NCBI GenBank assembly: GCA_964421875.1 | Contig: CAYQZD010000002.1 | Location: forward strand, 17,933-81,932 | From: CAYQZD01 sp964421875 | GTDB taxonomy: Bacteria > Electryoneota > Tariuqbacteria > Tariuqbacterales > Tariuqbacteraceae | Direction of reading: 5' to 3' | DNA length: 64,000 bases | Shown here: one piece after another, positions 26,705-36,411 of the stretch | Layout: each line of letters begins with the position of its first letter | How positions within the stretch are numbered: the first letter of the stretch is position 1 | Program-made: the position numbers and the translations under genes | The notes under the pieces: model-generated | What the model was told of the DNA's origin: nothing | The model's database searches: none | The model's input: the letters and a program-made list of their open reading frames with translations, nothing else

Positions 26705-26800
26705 ATCCCGACTTCACTTTATTAATTATACTTATGTACGGAGTCGGGTTCGTCCTCGAACCCGACATTTGAACTGACTTTCAATGTCAGTCCTCTAACA
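26705..26800. repeat. Family L dispersed element, copy 2 (inverse orientation)
   Basis: The reverse complement of the 20461-20570 element with only scattered changes. It fills the gap between the kinase and trxB. Confidence 0.7.
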
Positions 26801-26819
26801 TTGTATGGTAGGTTTTACT

Positions 26820-27740
26820 ATGGATTCAAGGCGAGTCGTAATATTGGGTTCGGGACCTGCGGGATACACCGCAGCGATTTATACCTCCAGAGCTGAACTG
26901 AAGCCGATGATGTTCGAGGGATATCAGGTCGGCGGGCAAATCACCATCACCACCGAAGTGGAAAATTTCCCGGGCTTTGAAGAAGGCATCCTGGGGCATG
27001 AATTGATGAACAAGATGAGGCAGCAGGCTTTAAAGTTCGGAACTGAGATTGTGGCCGACCATGTCAAAGAAGTGGATTTTACCCAGCGACCCTTCACCAT
27101 TAAAGCCGAGTACAACGAGGTTTTAGCGGAAGCCGCCGTCATCTGCACCGGCGCTTCAGCCAGGTGGCTGGGGCTGCCCTCGGAAGCGAAGTTAAGAGGT
27201 TATGGCGTGTCGGCCTGCGCAACCTGCGACGGTTTCTTCTTCAAGGATAAAAAGGTAATGGTGGTCGGCGGCGGTGACAGCGCGATGGAGGAAGCAACCT
27301 ACCTCACTCGTTTCGCCACCGAAGTCAGGGTCATCCATCGACGGGACCAGCTCCGCGCCTCCAAGTTTATGCAGCAGAAGGCCTTTAACAATCCCAAAAT
27401 CAGCTTCATCTGGGATTCGATTGTAGAAGAAATTGTCGGAGAACCGGAAATCGGCCTGCAAGCTGTTAGATACCGTAATGTGAAAACCGGCGAGGTTGCC
27501 ACCGAACCCTTCAACGGCCTCTTTTTAGCCATTGGCCACGTTCCCAATACCTCCATCTTTCGAGGACAGCTCGACCTAGACCAGGAGGGATATATCATCA
27601 CTCAGCCCGACAGCGCTAAGACCAGCGTGGAGGGAGTCTTCGCAGCCGGCGATGTGCAGGACAAGGTCTTCCGTCAAGCAATCACCGCCGCCGGCTCCGG
27701 CTGTATGGCAGCCCTCGAGGTTGAACGCTGGTTGTCATAG
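26820..27740 (+). CDS. trxB: Thioredoxin reductase
   Basis: Reduces thioredoxin with NADPH. FAD motif GSGPAGYTAAIY near the start, redox CxxC as Cys133-Ala-Thr-Cys136 (SACATCDGFFF), NADPH motif VVGGGDSAMEEA, and C-terminal AAGDVQDKVFRQAITAAGSG. An ATG at 26805 in frame would add MVGFT, but a TAGGT ribosome site lies 6 nt before the ATG at 26820 and the shorter form matches the family N-terminus. Confidence 0.95.
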   Translation: MDSRRVVILGSGPAGYTAAIYTSRAELKPMMFEGYQVGGQITITTEVENFPGFEEGILGHELMNKMRQQALKFGTEIVADHVKEVDFTQRPFTIKAEYNEVLAEAAVICTGASARWLGLPSEAKLRGYGVSACATCDGFFFKDKKVMVVGGGDSAMEEATYLTRFATEVRVIHRRDQLRASKFMQQKAFNNPKISFIWDSIVEEIVGEPEIGLQAVRYRNVKTGEVATEPFNGLFLAIGHVPNTSIFRGQLDLDQEGYIITQPDSAKTSVEGVFAAGDVQDKVFRQAITAAGSGCMAALEVERWLS

Positions 27741-27980
27741 TATTATGAAAACAGCTTTACCGCTCCTTGCAAAGATATATCTTCATTCTTTTTTACGGAT
27801 GGTCGCGAAAAGAGACCATCTTTGATGCTTTATAAATATCTTCCACAGTGAATTCTTCTCTTCTAAACCTGTCCTGAAAACAGCCTCGCCAATTCGCGAG
27901 CCTGTATATATCATTCCTGAAACCGTGAAATTGCGGAACAGCTCTTTTCTTGAAATTACTATATCATCGTATCCTGCTAA

Positions 27981-29960
27981 ATGGCGAAGACGGCGCAAAA
28001 ATATCCCGTATGGTTAATTTTACTTCTTTTATTCATCATAACCGGAGTGACTGGAGCCCTCTTCGATTTCGGAAATGACTTTGCCCGCGGAGGGGAACTG
28101 GCTCGGATGGCCACTGCCGAGTCCTTAGTGGAGCGGGGAACCTTCAGCATCGACGAATCGCCCGGTTTGGCCACCGTGGACAAGGTTTACATCGAGGGAC
28201 GCTTCTACGGTTGTCAGACCCCGGTGATGCCGATGATGATGTCGGTCTCCTATTTTCCCTTATACAAAATCGGTTTGAGTTTCGCCCGTTATAGAGATTT
28301 TGTGGTATGGTTCTTGACCTGGCTTTTCACCGGAGCCGCCATCGCCGGAGCAGCCGCCCTTTTGGGGAAGGCGCATTTCATTGAGTATGAGCGAAGCCGC
28401 GAGGCGATAGCCTGCGCGCTCCTGTTTTTCTTCGGAACCCTATACATCGCTTATAGCTCTGTTCTGAGTAACCATATCTTCTCCGGATTCCTGGTTTTCG
28501 CCGCCTTCTTTGTGGTAATTTACAAACACGGGCAGAAAGCCTGGCTGCTGATTGCAGGTTTTGCGGTGTCGATTGCGGCGATGACCGACCCTCCCGCGGG
28601 ATTCGCTTTCGGTGCGGGACTGCTGATATATCAGATAGCGGTGAACCGGTCGGTTTCAGGGGCGTTGTTGTTTCTGCTGGGCGCTGCGCCTCCGGCAGCG
28701 GCGCACGTTATCGCCAATGTCTCTTTTTCCGGTTCAATAATACCGGTCAATCTCAGGCCCGAGCTGTTCGCATACTCGGGGGCGATTTTCGACAAATCCA
28801 ACCTTTCAGGCGTAGTGGCGAACACGAAAATCTCTGACATTATTTGGTACGGCTTCCATTCCCTTATAGGGCATCGGGGTTGGTTCAGTTACACTCCTTT
28901 GTTATTATTCGGTTTATGGGGATTGATTGCCGCCCTGCGTCAGCGCGAGTACCGGAACAGAGCCTTGCTCCTGATTATACCATTGTTTGCCGTAACCGCT
29001 TTTTATATCTGGAGAACGAAAAATTTCGGCGACTGCGCTTACGGAAACAGGTTTTTCCTCGCCATCACCCCGGCAATGTTCTATGGAATCGTCTTCCTGG
29101 GCGGCAGGCTGAAGCAGAAGGTTGTAAGTCCCCTCTTCAAGGTCGCAGTGGTATGGTCAATCATCGTCGCCCTGGTGGGAATGATTCGTCCCATATCCGA
29201 CGCTAAGCTGGGATTGAACACTTTCGCCACCAATCTATACTATCTGCAAACGATTACCTTCCCCCGGCTTTCACCCTTAAGCACGAACTGTATTGCCTAT
29301 CTCTCAGGCTGCGATCCGGATGTTATCCAGCGGCAGGGTCGCTGGTTATTCGATTTGGGGCAGTATTCAACAGCGTTAAAGATTTTGGATAAAACACCCT
29401 CCGACGTGGACAACCGCATAGCAGAAAAAACCCGCGGTGAAATCAGTATGAGCAGGGGAGACTACGCCGCCGCTATCGCAAGGTTTGAAGCAGTATGGGA
29501 AAAGTTCGCAGACCCGGATTTCCTCTACCTTATCGGAAGGTCTTATACTTGGATGGGCGAGCGGGATTCCGGCAATCTATACCTTAACCGATACCTCGCG
29601 TTGTTAGACTCTGAAATCGAAAAAGCGCCGCCGCAACTGGCGCAGCAGGGATTGATATATTTCGACTCGCCCTATGACCGCGACCGCGCCTTAGCTATCC
29701 TCGCCGACAACCTGATAGTTATGGGCGACATAGACAGCGCCGCCGCTGTTCTGCACCGAGGATTCACCTTCGGCGATTCACTTTTGGAGGTGAAGGTAGC
29801 CAAAGCTCGTTTTTACGCAATGAAGAACGATGAAGAAGCGGTTTCAATGTATCTTACCAAGGCGGTGGAACAACACCCCCGATTGTATTCGGAATTACAG
29901 GGGGATTCATTACTGAGAAAATACCTCGAAAAAATGAATTGGGAGAAGCAGGGGAGGTGA
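27981..29960 (+). CDS. Polytopic membrane protein, GT-C glycosyltransferase-like, with C-terminal TPR region
   Basis: 659 residues. About 10-12 membrane segments fill residues 8-420. The first extracytoplasmic loop (FDFGNDFARGGELARMATAESL...) carries acidic residues in the position used by lipid-linked-sugar glycosyltransferases of the GT-C fold, an inference by analogy. Residues about 455-650 are soluble and helical with repeating pairs (YSTALKILDK, DYAAAIARFEAVWEK, GDIDSAAAVLHRG) that look like TPRs. The substrate is unknown. It lies 4 bp before acylphosphatase. Confidence 0.7.
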   Translation: MAKTAQKYPVWLILLLLFIITGVTGALFDFGNDFARGGELARMATAESLVERGTFSIDESPGLATVDKVYIEGRFYGCQTPVMPMMMSVSYFPLYKIGLSFARYRDFVVWFLTWLFTGAAIAGAAALLGKAHFIEYERSREAIACALLFFFGTLYIAYSSVLSNHIFSGFLVFAAFFVVIYKHGQKAWLLIAGFAVSIAAMTDPPAGFAFGAGLLIYQIAVNRSVSGALLFLLGAAPPAAAHVIANVSFSGSIIPVNLRPELFAYSGAIFDKSNLSGVVANTKISDIIWYGFHSLIGHRGWFSYTPLLLFGLWGLIAALRQREYRNRALLLIIPLFAVTAFYIWRTKNFGDCAYGNRFFLAITPAMFYGIVFLGGRLKQKVVSPLFKVAVVWSIIVALVGMIRPISDAKLGLNTFATNLYYLQTITFPRLSPLSTNCIAYLSGCDPDVIQRQGRWLFDLGQYSTALKILDKTPSDVDNRIAEKTRGEISMSRGDYAAAIARFEAVWEKFADPDFLYLIGRSYTWMGERDSGNLYLNRYLALLDSEIEKAPPQLAQQGLIYFDSPYDRDRALAILADNLIVMGDIDSAAAVLHRGFTFGDSLLEVKVAKARFYAMKNDEEAVSMYLTKAVEQHPRLYSELQGDSLLRKYLEKMNWEKQGR

Positions 29961-29964
29961 CAGG

Positions 29965-30237
29965 ATGATTGCGGCTCATATTTTAGTCGACGGCATTGTC
30001 CAGGGGGTCGGATTCCGCTGGTTCGCCCTTAATCTGGCGAATAAGCACGGTCTGGTGGGATGGGTCAGGAATCGGTGGCGGGGAGATGTGGAAATCTTCG
30101 TCGAGGGCGACAGGCAGGTGATAGAGAACTTCATCCAGGTAATCAGGGAGGGACCAAAATACGGCAGGGTGGATTCGGTGGATATCCGATGGAAAACAGC
30201 CTCAGGCAAATATAAAATATTCAATATCACCCGGTAA
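29965..30237 (+). CDS. acyP: Acylphosphatase
   Basis: Hydrolyses acyl phosphates. 90 residues with the catalytic Arg in VQGVGFRWF (about residue 19) and catalytic Asn in GWVRNRWRGDVEI (about 37). A strong GGAGGTGA-like ribosome site overlaps the end of the preceding membrane protein gene, so the two are co-transcribed. Confidence 0.95.
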   Translation: MIAAHILVDGIVQGVGFRWFALNLANKHGLVGWVRNRWRGDVEIFVEGDRQVIENFIQVIREGPKYGRVDSVDIRWKTASGKYKIFNITR

Positions 30238-30287
30238 TTTCAAAATTTTCGAAATCTGAAAAATTACGAAGAAACGGACTTATCCTT

Positions 30288-30812
30288 ATGCTCGACCTGA
30301 AAAACTATATCCGTTCCGTCCCCGATTTTCCCAAAAAGGGAATTATTTTTAGGGACATCACCACACTATTAAAGGACGGAGAAGCCTTCAAACATTCCAT
30401 CGATGCGCTCTGTGAGCTCTTTCCGGATTCGGGAGCGAATGTGATAATAGGCCCGGAATCCCGAGGCTATATCTTTGGCGCGGCAATGGCTTATAAGATG
30501 GGAATATCTTTCGTGCCGGTGCGGAAACCGGGAAAACTTCCGGCGGAAACCATCTCGGAAACCTATGAACTGGAATACGGAACCGATACCATTGAAATGC
30601 ACCGCGACGCCATCGGCGCTGACTCTAAAGTCCTGATGATAGACGATCTGCTGGCGACCGGGGGAACTATGGCGGCGGCCTGTAGGATGGTGGAGAAATT
30701 AGGGGGGAAAATTGTGGGAATCGGATTCCTGATTGAATTGAGTTTCCTTAAAGGAAGGGAGAAACTGCAAGATTATCCGGTTCACTCCTTGATAGACTAC
30801 GATGCGGAGTAA
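30288..30812 (+). CDS. apt: Adenine phosphoribosyltransferase
   Basis: Salvages adenine to AMP with PRPP. 174 residues with FPKKGIIFRDITTLLKD near the N-terminus, GPESRGYIFGA, and the PRPP-binding motif VLMIDDLLATGGTMAAA. It is the last gene of the plus-strand run and converges on gpsA, with a hairpin repeat between them. Confidence 0.96.
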   Translation: MLDLKNYIRSVPDFPKKGIIFRDITTLLKDGEAFKHSIDALCELFPDSGANVIIGPESRGYIFGAAMAYKMGISFVPVRKPGKLPAETISETYELEYGTDTIEMHRDAIGADSKVLMIDDLLATGGTMAAACRMVEKLGGKIVGIGFLIELSFLKGREKLQDYPVHSLIDYDAE

Positions 30813-30881
30813 ATCGGAGATGGGAGAGATTTAATCATAAGGGACAGTTCGCGAACCGCCCCTACAGATATCAGATTCCGC

Positions 30882-30921
30882 GTTATGTCAGGTCTTTAGC
30901 GAAGCGGAGACCTGACATAAC
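30882..30921. repeat. Family E hairpin between apt and gpsA
   Basis: A perfect 14-bp stem, GTTATGTCAGGTCT with AGACCTGACATAAC, around the 12-nt loop TTAGCGAAGCGG. It lies between convergent genes and may end transcription from either side. Relatives at 39359, 45687 and 47013. Confidence 0.8.
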
Positions 30922-30971
30922 CTCATCCCTCCCTACCCATGTGAAAACGCAGACAACCCCCCGCAGTGCCC

Positions 30972-32003
30972 CTAATCCTCGACCTTCAAACGCCGCATCA
31001 TAAGTTCTCCCACTGCCTGACGAGGGTCCTTGTCCTCAAACAAAATCTGGTAAACCACCTCCACAATGGGCATCGGGAGTTCGTATTTTCGGGAAAGGCG
31101 CAGGACGGCTTCAGTGGTTTTCACCCCCTCCGCCACCATCGACATCCCACTCAATACCTCCTTCAGTTTTTTACCCTGCCCGATCTGGTAACCGACATGA
31201 TGATTTCGCGAAAGGTCGCTGACGCAGGTGGTGATTAAGTCTCCCATCCCCGACAATCCCATAAAAGTCTGAGGCTTGCCGCCCATCTTCACCCCCAGCC
31301 TGGCTATCTCCGACAATCCCCGAGTGAGCAGCGCTCCTTTAGCGTTATCGCCGAACCCCAGACCGTCGGAAATACCGGCCGCAATGGCGATGACGTTCTT
31401 CAATGCTCCGCCCAATTCCACACCCACAATATCGTCCGAAGCGTAAACCCTGAACAGCGGGGAAGCGAACGTACGCTGAGCCCATTCCGCATTAGCCAGC
31501 GATTGCGAAGCGATGACCACGGTTGTGGGCACCCCTTTGTTAACCTCCCGCGAAAGCGAAGGCCCCGACAGCGCGCCGATTCTTTCCTGCGGTAGTTTCC
31601 ACTCCTCGGCAATGACTTCCGACATTTGCAGCAGGCTGTCGGTCTCTATCCCCTTGGTGGCGGATAATGCCATCGCATCTCCCACAAGTTCCCCTGAAAC
31701 CTGCCTGATGGCGGTTCTCAACAGATGCGAAGGGACGGCGAGCAATACCATCTGTTTTTGTGAGACCGTTTGGGGAAGGTCTGAAGTGATGTTCATAGCC
31801 ACCGGAAGTTCCACGCCGGGCAGGAATTCGAAATTCTCCCGCCGCCGCCGCATCTCCGCCGCTATTTCCGGTCTGTATTCCCAAAGCGTAATACGATGCC
31901 CGTTTTCATGCAGTAGAAGCGCTAATGTAGTCCCCCAACTCCCCGCGCCCACCACCCCAACCTCGATGGGTTCCTGGATATTAAAATCACGGTCTGAATT
32001 CAT
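30972..32003 (-). CDS. gpsA: Glycerol-3-phosphate dehydrogenase [NAD(P)+]
   Basis: Makes sn-glycerol 3-phosphate for phospholipids. 343 residues with Rossmann motif GAGSWGTTLALLLHENG starting at Gly19, LLAVPSHLLR, ALSATKGIE, SGPSLSREV, and the catalytic Lys in GALKNVIAIAAGI. The start codon overlaps the purM stop by 4 nt (ATGA), an unusual partner for gpsA. Confidence 0.96.
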   Translation of the reverse strand: MNSDRDFNIQEPIEVGVVGAGSWGTTLALLLHENGHRITLWEYRPEIAAEMRRRRENFEFLPGVELPVAMNITSDLPQTVSQKQMVLLAVPSHLLRTAIRQVSGELVGDAMALSATKGIETDSLLQMSEVIAEEWKLPQERIGALSGPSLSREVNKGVPTTVVIASQSLANAEWAQRTFASPLFRVYASDDIVGVELGGALKNVIAIAAGISDGLGFGDNAKGALLTRGLSEIARLGVKMGGKPQTFMGLSGMGDLITTCVSDLSRNHHVGYQIGQGKKLKEVLSGMSMVAEGVKTTEAVLRLSRKYELPMPIVEVVYQILFEDKDPRQAVGELMMRRLKVED

Positions 32004-33004
32004 AATACCTCTCCTATAATCACCGGCGATTCGCCGTTATTGACCAATTCTGCGGACACTGCCTCGACCTCTGAAGTGTTCACCACTATCACCATCCCAA
32101 TACCAAGATTGAAAGTGCGGCGCATATCCTCTTGGGGAACGCCACCCCATTCCGCTATGAGCCGGAAAATCGAGGGGATATCCCAAGCCTTCCAGTTGAT
32201 TTTAAGCTCCCTTCCCACGGGGATAATCCGCTTCGTATTGCCCGTAATTCCCCCGCCGGTGATATGCGCCAATCCCTTGATATTGTACTTTTGCAGAAGG
32301 GGTCGGACAGCATTCAAGTAAGAGCGGTGAACTCGAAGCAATTCCTCCCCGATTGCGCCCTCCAAACCCTCGATTCTGTCGTCGACCTTGAATTTCATGA
32401 TTTCGAAACAGACTTTCCGCGCCAGAGAATACCCGTTAGTATGAAGTCCGTTAGAGGGAAGTCCGATTAAAACGTCGCCCGCTGAAATCCACTTTCCGTC
32501 GATAATCACGCCACGATCCACCATACCTACAATGGTGCCGGCAAGGTCGTATTCCCCCGGCTGATAAATCCCGGGCATCTCCGCGGTTTCGCCTCCGATA
32601 ACCGCCACTCCGTTCTCCTCCGCCGCTCTGCATAATCCTTCAATCACCTTCAACGCTGCTTCCTCGTCCATCGAACTCATCGCCAGGTAATCCATAAAGT
32701 ACATCGGGTCCGCTCCGGTGCAAAGGATATCGTTCACACAATGGTTGACCAGGTCCTGCCCGATAGTATGATGAATACCCGCCATCTGCGCCACCTTTAG
32801 CTTGGTGCCCACGCCGTCGGTGGAGGATACCAGCACCGGCTCCTTCATTCCCGTAAAATCCGGCTGAAAGAAAGCGCCGAAATGGCCTATCCCGGTTAAA
32901 ACTCCTGGAGTGAAAGTGCCGGAGATGTTCTTCTTCGCCCTTTGCAGAAACCTGTCGGCGAGTTCAATATCCACGCCGGCGGATTTGTATGTTGTTGGCT
33001 TCAA
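32000..33004 (-). CDS. purM: Phosphoribosylformylglycinamidine cyclo-ligase (AIR synthetase)
   Basis: Fifth step of purine synthesis, closing the imidazole ring with ATP. 334 residues with YKSAGVDIE at the start, STDGVGTKLKVA, DLVNHCVNDILCTGA, GGETAEMPG, GLPSNGLHTNGYSLAR and HITGGGITGNTKRI. It heads a two-gene minus-strand operon with gpsA. Confidence 0.97.
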   Translation of the reverse strand: MKPTTYKSAGVDIELADRFLQRAKKNISGTFTPGVLTGIGHFGAFFQPDFTGMKEPVLVSSTDGVGTKLKVAQMAGIHHTIGQDLVNHCVNDILCTGADPMYFMDYLAMSSMDEEAALKVIEGLCRAAEENGVAVIGGETAEMPGIYQPGEYDLAGTIVGMVDRGVIIDGKWISAGDVLIGLPSNGLHTNGYSLARKVCFEIMKFKVDDRIEGLEGAIGEELLRVHRSYLNAVRPLLQKYNIKGLAHITGGGITGNTKRIIPVGRELKINWKAWDIPSIFRLIAEWGGVPQEDMRRTFNLGIGMVIVVNTSEVEAVSAELVNNGESPVIIGEVL

Positions 33005-33042
33005 TTATTCGCCTGCTGTGTATTATTAATTGTCCTGAAAAT

Positions 33043-33080
33043 AAGTCTGCAAGTCTGTAAGTCTTCAAGTATTTAAGTCA
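33043..33080. repeat. Degenerate octamer array upstream of purM
   Basis: Four 8-bp units (AAGTCTGC, AAGTCTGT, AAGTCTTC, AAGTATTT) and a partial unit. It is the reverse-complement type of the 11587 array. Confidence 0.7.
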
Positions 33081-33090
33081 GAAAAAAATT

Positions 33091-33342
33091 GTAGGGTGGG
33101 TTCTTAACCCACCAATTTACAAGTCATTCCGGCGCAGCCGGAATCCTTCTTCATAGGGGCGAACGGCCGTTCGCCCCTACCGGCATCCAATAACTGGGAA
33201 CCACTGTGTCGCAGAGTCCCCGCACTCTGCGACATCACCGGCGGCTCCGAATAGTTTGCCCTGCAGATTGGTGTTAAGTTATGCCTTTAACGAAACGGAG
33301 ACCTGACGTTTGACTTGTTCCCACCCTCCCGCGTGGGAATGC
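33091..33342. repeat. Cluster of palindromic repeats (families A, F, B, E, D)
   Basis: In order: family A (33091-33152, GTAGGGTGGGTTCTTAACCC then TCATTCCGGCGCAGCCGGAA); family F (33153-33180, GGGGCGAACGGCCGTTCGCC); hairpin 33207-33234 with arms TGTCGCAGAG/CTCTGCGACA and loop TCCCCGCA; a degenerate family E (about 33275-33310); and family D (about 33316-33342, CCCTCCCGCGTGGGAATGCA). No gene here. Confidence 0.75.
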
Positions 33343-33492
33343 ATACTATAAAGTGATGTGTTCAATAATTGAACCTAAAATTAAGAAATTTTTCACCAAA
33401 ATTCAACAGGAGAAGACAATTGAGCCGATATACCGCTTAAAATACTTGCATTATTCCCTATAATTAATTATATTAGATGCGTCTAACTTTTT

Positions 33493-33722
33493 GGTTCCTC
33501 GCTGTTCTGTGTGGGTAAAGTTCTTATAATAAAAAAATTCACCTAATTATCTATAAAACAAATCCCCCTAAATCCCCCTTTTCCAAAGGGGGACTTCCGG
33601 TTTCCCCCCTTAGAATAAGGGGGGCAGGGGGGATTTCTAGCAACATACTATTGTCTAATTACCCATACAAAACAGCGAGGAACCTTTCTTATTATATCCA
33701 TACAATTTAGCGAAGAGCCAAC
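33493..33722. repeat. Possible MITE-like element upstream of the DtxR gene
   Basis: A 26-bp end starting GGTTCCTCGCTGTT at 33493 reappears inverted at 33659-33684 and again, diverged, at 33697-33722. Between the ends lies a nested G/C-run palindrome (33563-33640, CCCCCTAAATCCCCC and AGGGGGG-type arms). Unlike the 6519 element it has no clear target duplication. The repeated 26-bp unit lies within 100 bp of the regulator start, so an operator role is also possible. Confidence 0.5.
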
Positions 33723-33750
33723 TTTTTTATAACCGCCATGTTCGGAACCG

Positions 33751-34233
33751 ATGCGTTACGATACTGTCGTAGAAGAATACATTGAAATCATAAGCGGACT
33801 CCTCACGGATAATCATGAGGCGCGGGTCAAAGATATCGCCAAATCTCGTGGCGTCACCCTTCCCACAGCTTCCAGCGCAGTGGAACGGCTTAAGGAGATG
33901 GGACTGGTGAATCATAAGCACTATGGAACCGTAACCTTGACCCGGAGCGGGGAAGAACTGGCCTCGGAATTGGACGAATATCACGCAGCCATCAAAAAAC
34001 TGCTGGTGAACGTGCTGGGAGTATCCGAGGAAATCGCCGAGGAGGACGCCTGCAAACTGGAGCATCAAATCTCTGCGGAGACGGTGCAGTCGCTTCTCAG
34101 GCTGTTGAAATTCCTGGAAAAGTGTCCCCGAGGCGGCACGGATTGGCTGAAAATCCTCCACGATTGTTCCCTCTTCACTGATGGAGACGAACAAGGATGC
34201 CTCCAATGCCGATGGCTGGACCAGGCGGACTGA
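33751..34233 (+). CDS. DtxR/MntR-family metal-dependent regulator
   Basis: 160 residues. Winged helix in residues 5-65 (VKDIAKSRGVTLPTASSAVERLKEMGLVNH, read in two parts), then a dimerisation helix set with the family metal-binding positions HEIAEEDA-like region (EEIAEEDACKLEHQIS) and CPRGG. The C-terminus is rich in Cys. No SH3-like FeoA domain is present. It lies directly upstream of feoB, so it likely senses Fe(II) or Mn(II) and controls this locus. Confidence 0.87.
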   Translation: MRYDTVVEEYIEIISGLLTDNHEARVKDIAKSRGVTLPTASSAVERLKEMGLVNHKHYGTVTLTRSGEELASELDEYHAAIKKLLVNVLGVSEEIAEEDACKLEHQISAETVQSLLRLLKFLEKCPRGGTDWLKILHDCSLFTDGDEQGCLQCRWLDQAD

Positions 34234-34275
34234 TGCTGAGTGAGATGCACTATGCCGAATTCTGAGGAATAGAAC

Positions 34276-36354
34276 TTGGATATGAATCTTGTTGATAAAG
34301 AAGACCGGAATCTGCAATTCGAGTTGGGTGAACCGCCGGGCCGACGCCGCCGCCGCAGATGCCGTGCGAGGAGAGGTCTGAGTACGGGGGAACGAAAGCC
34401 CCGCATAGTGCTGGTGGGTCACCCCAATGTGGGTAAAAGCGTCATCTTCAGCGCCCTCACCGGCAAATACGTCGATGTCTCCAACTATCCCGGAACCTCG
34501 GTGGAAATCGCCTGCGGCGGTATGAGTATCGGCTCCCAGAACTATGAGCTGATCGACAGCCCGGGTATAAACAGCCTGATTCCCCGTTCCGAGGATGAGC
34601 AGGTGACGCTGAATATTATCACCAATCCCGGCGTAGTCGGCGTGATTCACGTTATCGACGCTAAGAACATCAAACGCGGCCTGCTGCTCACTATGCAGTT
34701 GATTGAGCTGGGGCTGCCCTTAGTCGTGTGCCTCAATATTTTCGATGAAGCCCTGGAGCGGGGTGTAAATATAAATCCCGCCGAACTGACTAAGATTTTT
34801 GGCGTGGAATTCATTCCGACGGTGGCCACCGAAGGCCGGGGCTTGGATAAACTGAAAAAGTCGATAACGGATATGCATCTCTCGGAGTTTCAGGCTAAGT
34901 TCGCCCCTGAAATTGAGAGGAGTGTCACTCGCATCGCTCAGCGAATCGAAGGAAGTCATCTCCGCCCGCGGGGAGTAGCGCTAAATGTCGTCGCCGGAGA
35001 AGGCAAAATCCCCGACTTCCTCAAAGATAGTGACAACGGATTTAGAAGTTATCTGCGCGACGAAGTGCGGTCGCTGCAAAAAAAACTCCCCAATCCCCCG
35101 GGGTATGAAATCCATTCCAGCCTGATTCATCAGGTGGAAGACACCTCCCCGGAATTCCTCACCCATAAAAAAACCACCCGCCGCCGCCTCAGAGAGCGGC
35201 TGGGGCTGCTCGCAATGCACCGTTGGTATGGCATCCCTTTTATCATCATCACCCTGTTTATCCTCTATGAACTGGTCGGAGTTTTCGGCGCGGGAACCTG
35301 TGTGGACTATATTGAAAACCACATCTTCGGAGGAATAGACGACGCGGGAAACTTCTACGGCGTCATCAATCCCCTGGCGATTCAAATCCTCGCTTTCCTG
35401 AAAGGCTCCACAGTCGGCGGATTCTTCTATGAAATGCTGGTAGGAGAATACGGCGCTATTACGGTCGGACTCACCTACTCAATCGCAATTGTGTTTCCCG
35501 TGGTCAGTCTCTTCTTCATTTTCTTCGGCATCCTTGAGGATTCGGGGTACCTCCCGCGCCTGACCGTGATGTCCAACCGATTGTTCCAGAAAATCGGGCT
35601 CAACGGCAGGGCTATCCTGCCCCTGGTGCTGGGATTGGGCTGCGACACTATGGCGACCTTCACTACCCGCATCCTGGAGACCAAAAAGGAGCGAACCATC
35701 GCCACCCTGCTCCTCGCCCTGGGAATTCCCTGTTCCGCTCAATTGGGAGTGGTGCTGGGGATGATGGCCTCGATTTCCTTCTGGCTGCTGCTGGTGGTGG
35801 TCTTAACCGTCATCTCGCAGCTCTGGGTGGTGGGATACGCAGCTTCAAAGCTGATTCGCGGTAAAACCGCTGCCTTAATCGCGGAAGTCCCCCCCATTAG
35901 AATCCCAAAGTTGAAAAATATCCTGATTAAGACTTATTTTAGGGTGAAATGGTTTATGCGGGAAGCGGTGCCGCTCTTCATCCTGGGCACATTTATCCTC
36001 TTCCTGCTGGACAAGCTTAAACTGCTGTCCGGGCTGGAAAAAGCGGCCTCCCCGGTAATAACCGGGATATTGAACCTTCCCCAGCAGGCGACTCAAGCAT
36101 TCATCATCGGCTTCCTCCGCAGGGATTACGGCGCCGCCGGGCTTTTCAAATTGGCGGAAAAGGGGCTGCTGGACAACATACAGATTACGGTCGGCATAGC
36201 GGTAATGGTCCTCTTCATTCCCTGCCTGGCGAATTTCTTCGTAATCATCAAAGAACGCGGATTCAAAACCGCAATGGTGATGAGCGCGTTCATCATCGTT
36301 TACGCCGTCTTGGTGGGCGGAGTGCTCAACCAAATCCTGCGGCTGGTTCTATAA
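34276..36354 (+). CDS. feoB: Ferrous iron transporter FeoB
   Basis: Fe(II) uptake across the inner membrane. About 692 residues from TTG at 34276 (GAGGA 7 nt upstream); ATG at 34282 is an alternative. The N-terminal G domain has G1 GHPNVGKS (48-55), G3 DSPG (94-97) and G4 NIFD (154-157). The core membrane domain has conserved cysteines GLGCDTMATFTTRILETKKE and IPCSAQLGVV. A run of arginines (23-33) before G1 is unusual and may contact lipid or RNA. Flanked by two DtxR-type proteins. Confidence 0.95.
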   Translation: MDMNLVDKEDRNLQFELGEPPGRRRRRRCRARRGLSTGERKPRIVLVGHPNVGKSVIFSALTGKYVDVSNYPGTSVEIACGGMSIGSQNYELIDSPGINSLIPRSEDEQVTLNIITNPGVVGVIHVIDAKNIKRGLLLTMQLIELGLPLVVCLNIFDEALERGVNINPAELTKIFGVEFIPTVATEGRGLDKLKKSITDMHLSEFQAKFAPEIERSVTRIAQRIEGSHLRPRGVALNVVAGEGKIPDFLKDSDNGFRSYLRDEVRSLQKKLPNPPGYEIHSSLIHQVEDTSPEFLTHKKTTRRRLRERLGLLAMHRWYGIPFIIITLFILYELVGVFGAGTCVDYIENHIFGGIDDAGNFYGVINPLAIQILAFLKGSTVGGFFYEMLVGEYGAITVGLTYSIAIVFPVVSLFFIFFGILEDSGYLPRLTVMSNRLFQKIGLNGRAILPLVLGLGCDTMATFTTRILETKKERTIATLLLALGIPCSAQLGVVLGMMASISFWLLLVVVLTVISQLWVVGYAASKLIRGKTAALIAEVPPIRIPKLKNILIKTYFRVKWFMREAVPLFILGTFILFLLDKLKLLSGLEKAASPVITGILNLPQQATQAFIIGFLRRDYGAAGLFKLAEKGLLDNIQITVGIAVMVLFIPCLANFFVIIKERGFKTAMVMSAFIIVYAVLVGGVLNQILRLVL

Positions 36355-36411
36355 TCCTGCGGGGGGATGAATCCCGCTTAACATGTTATTATTAATTATT
36401 AAGGATGATGT

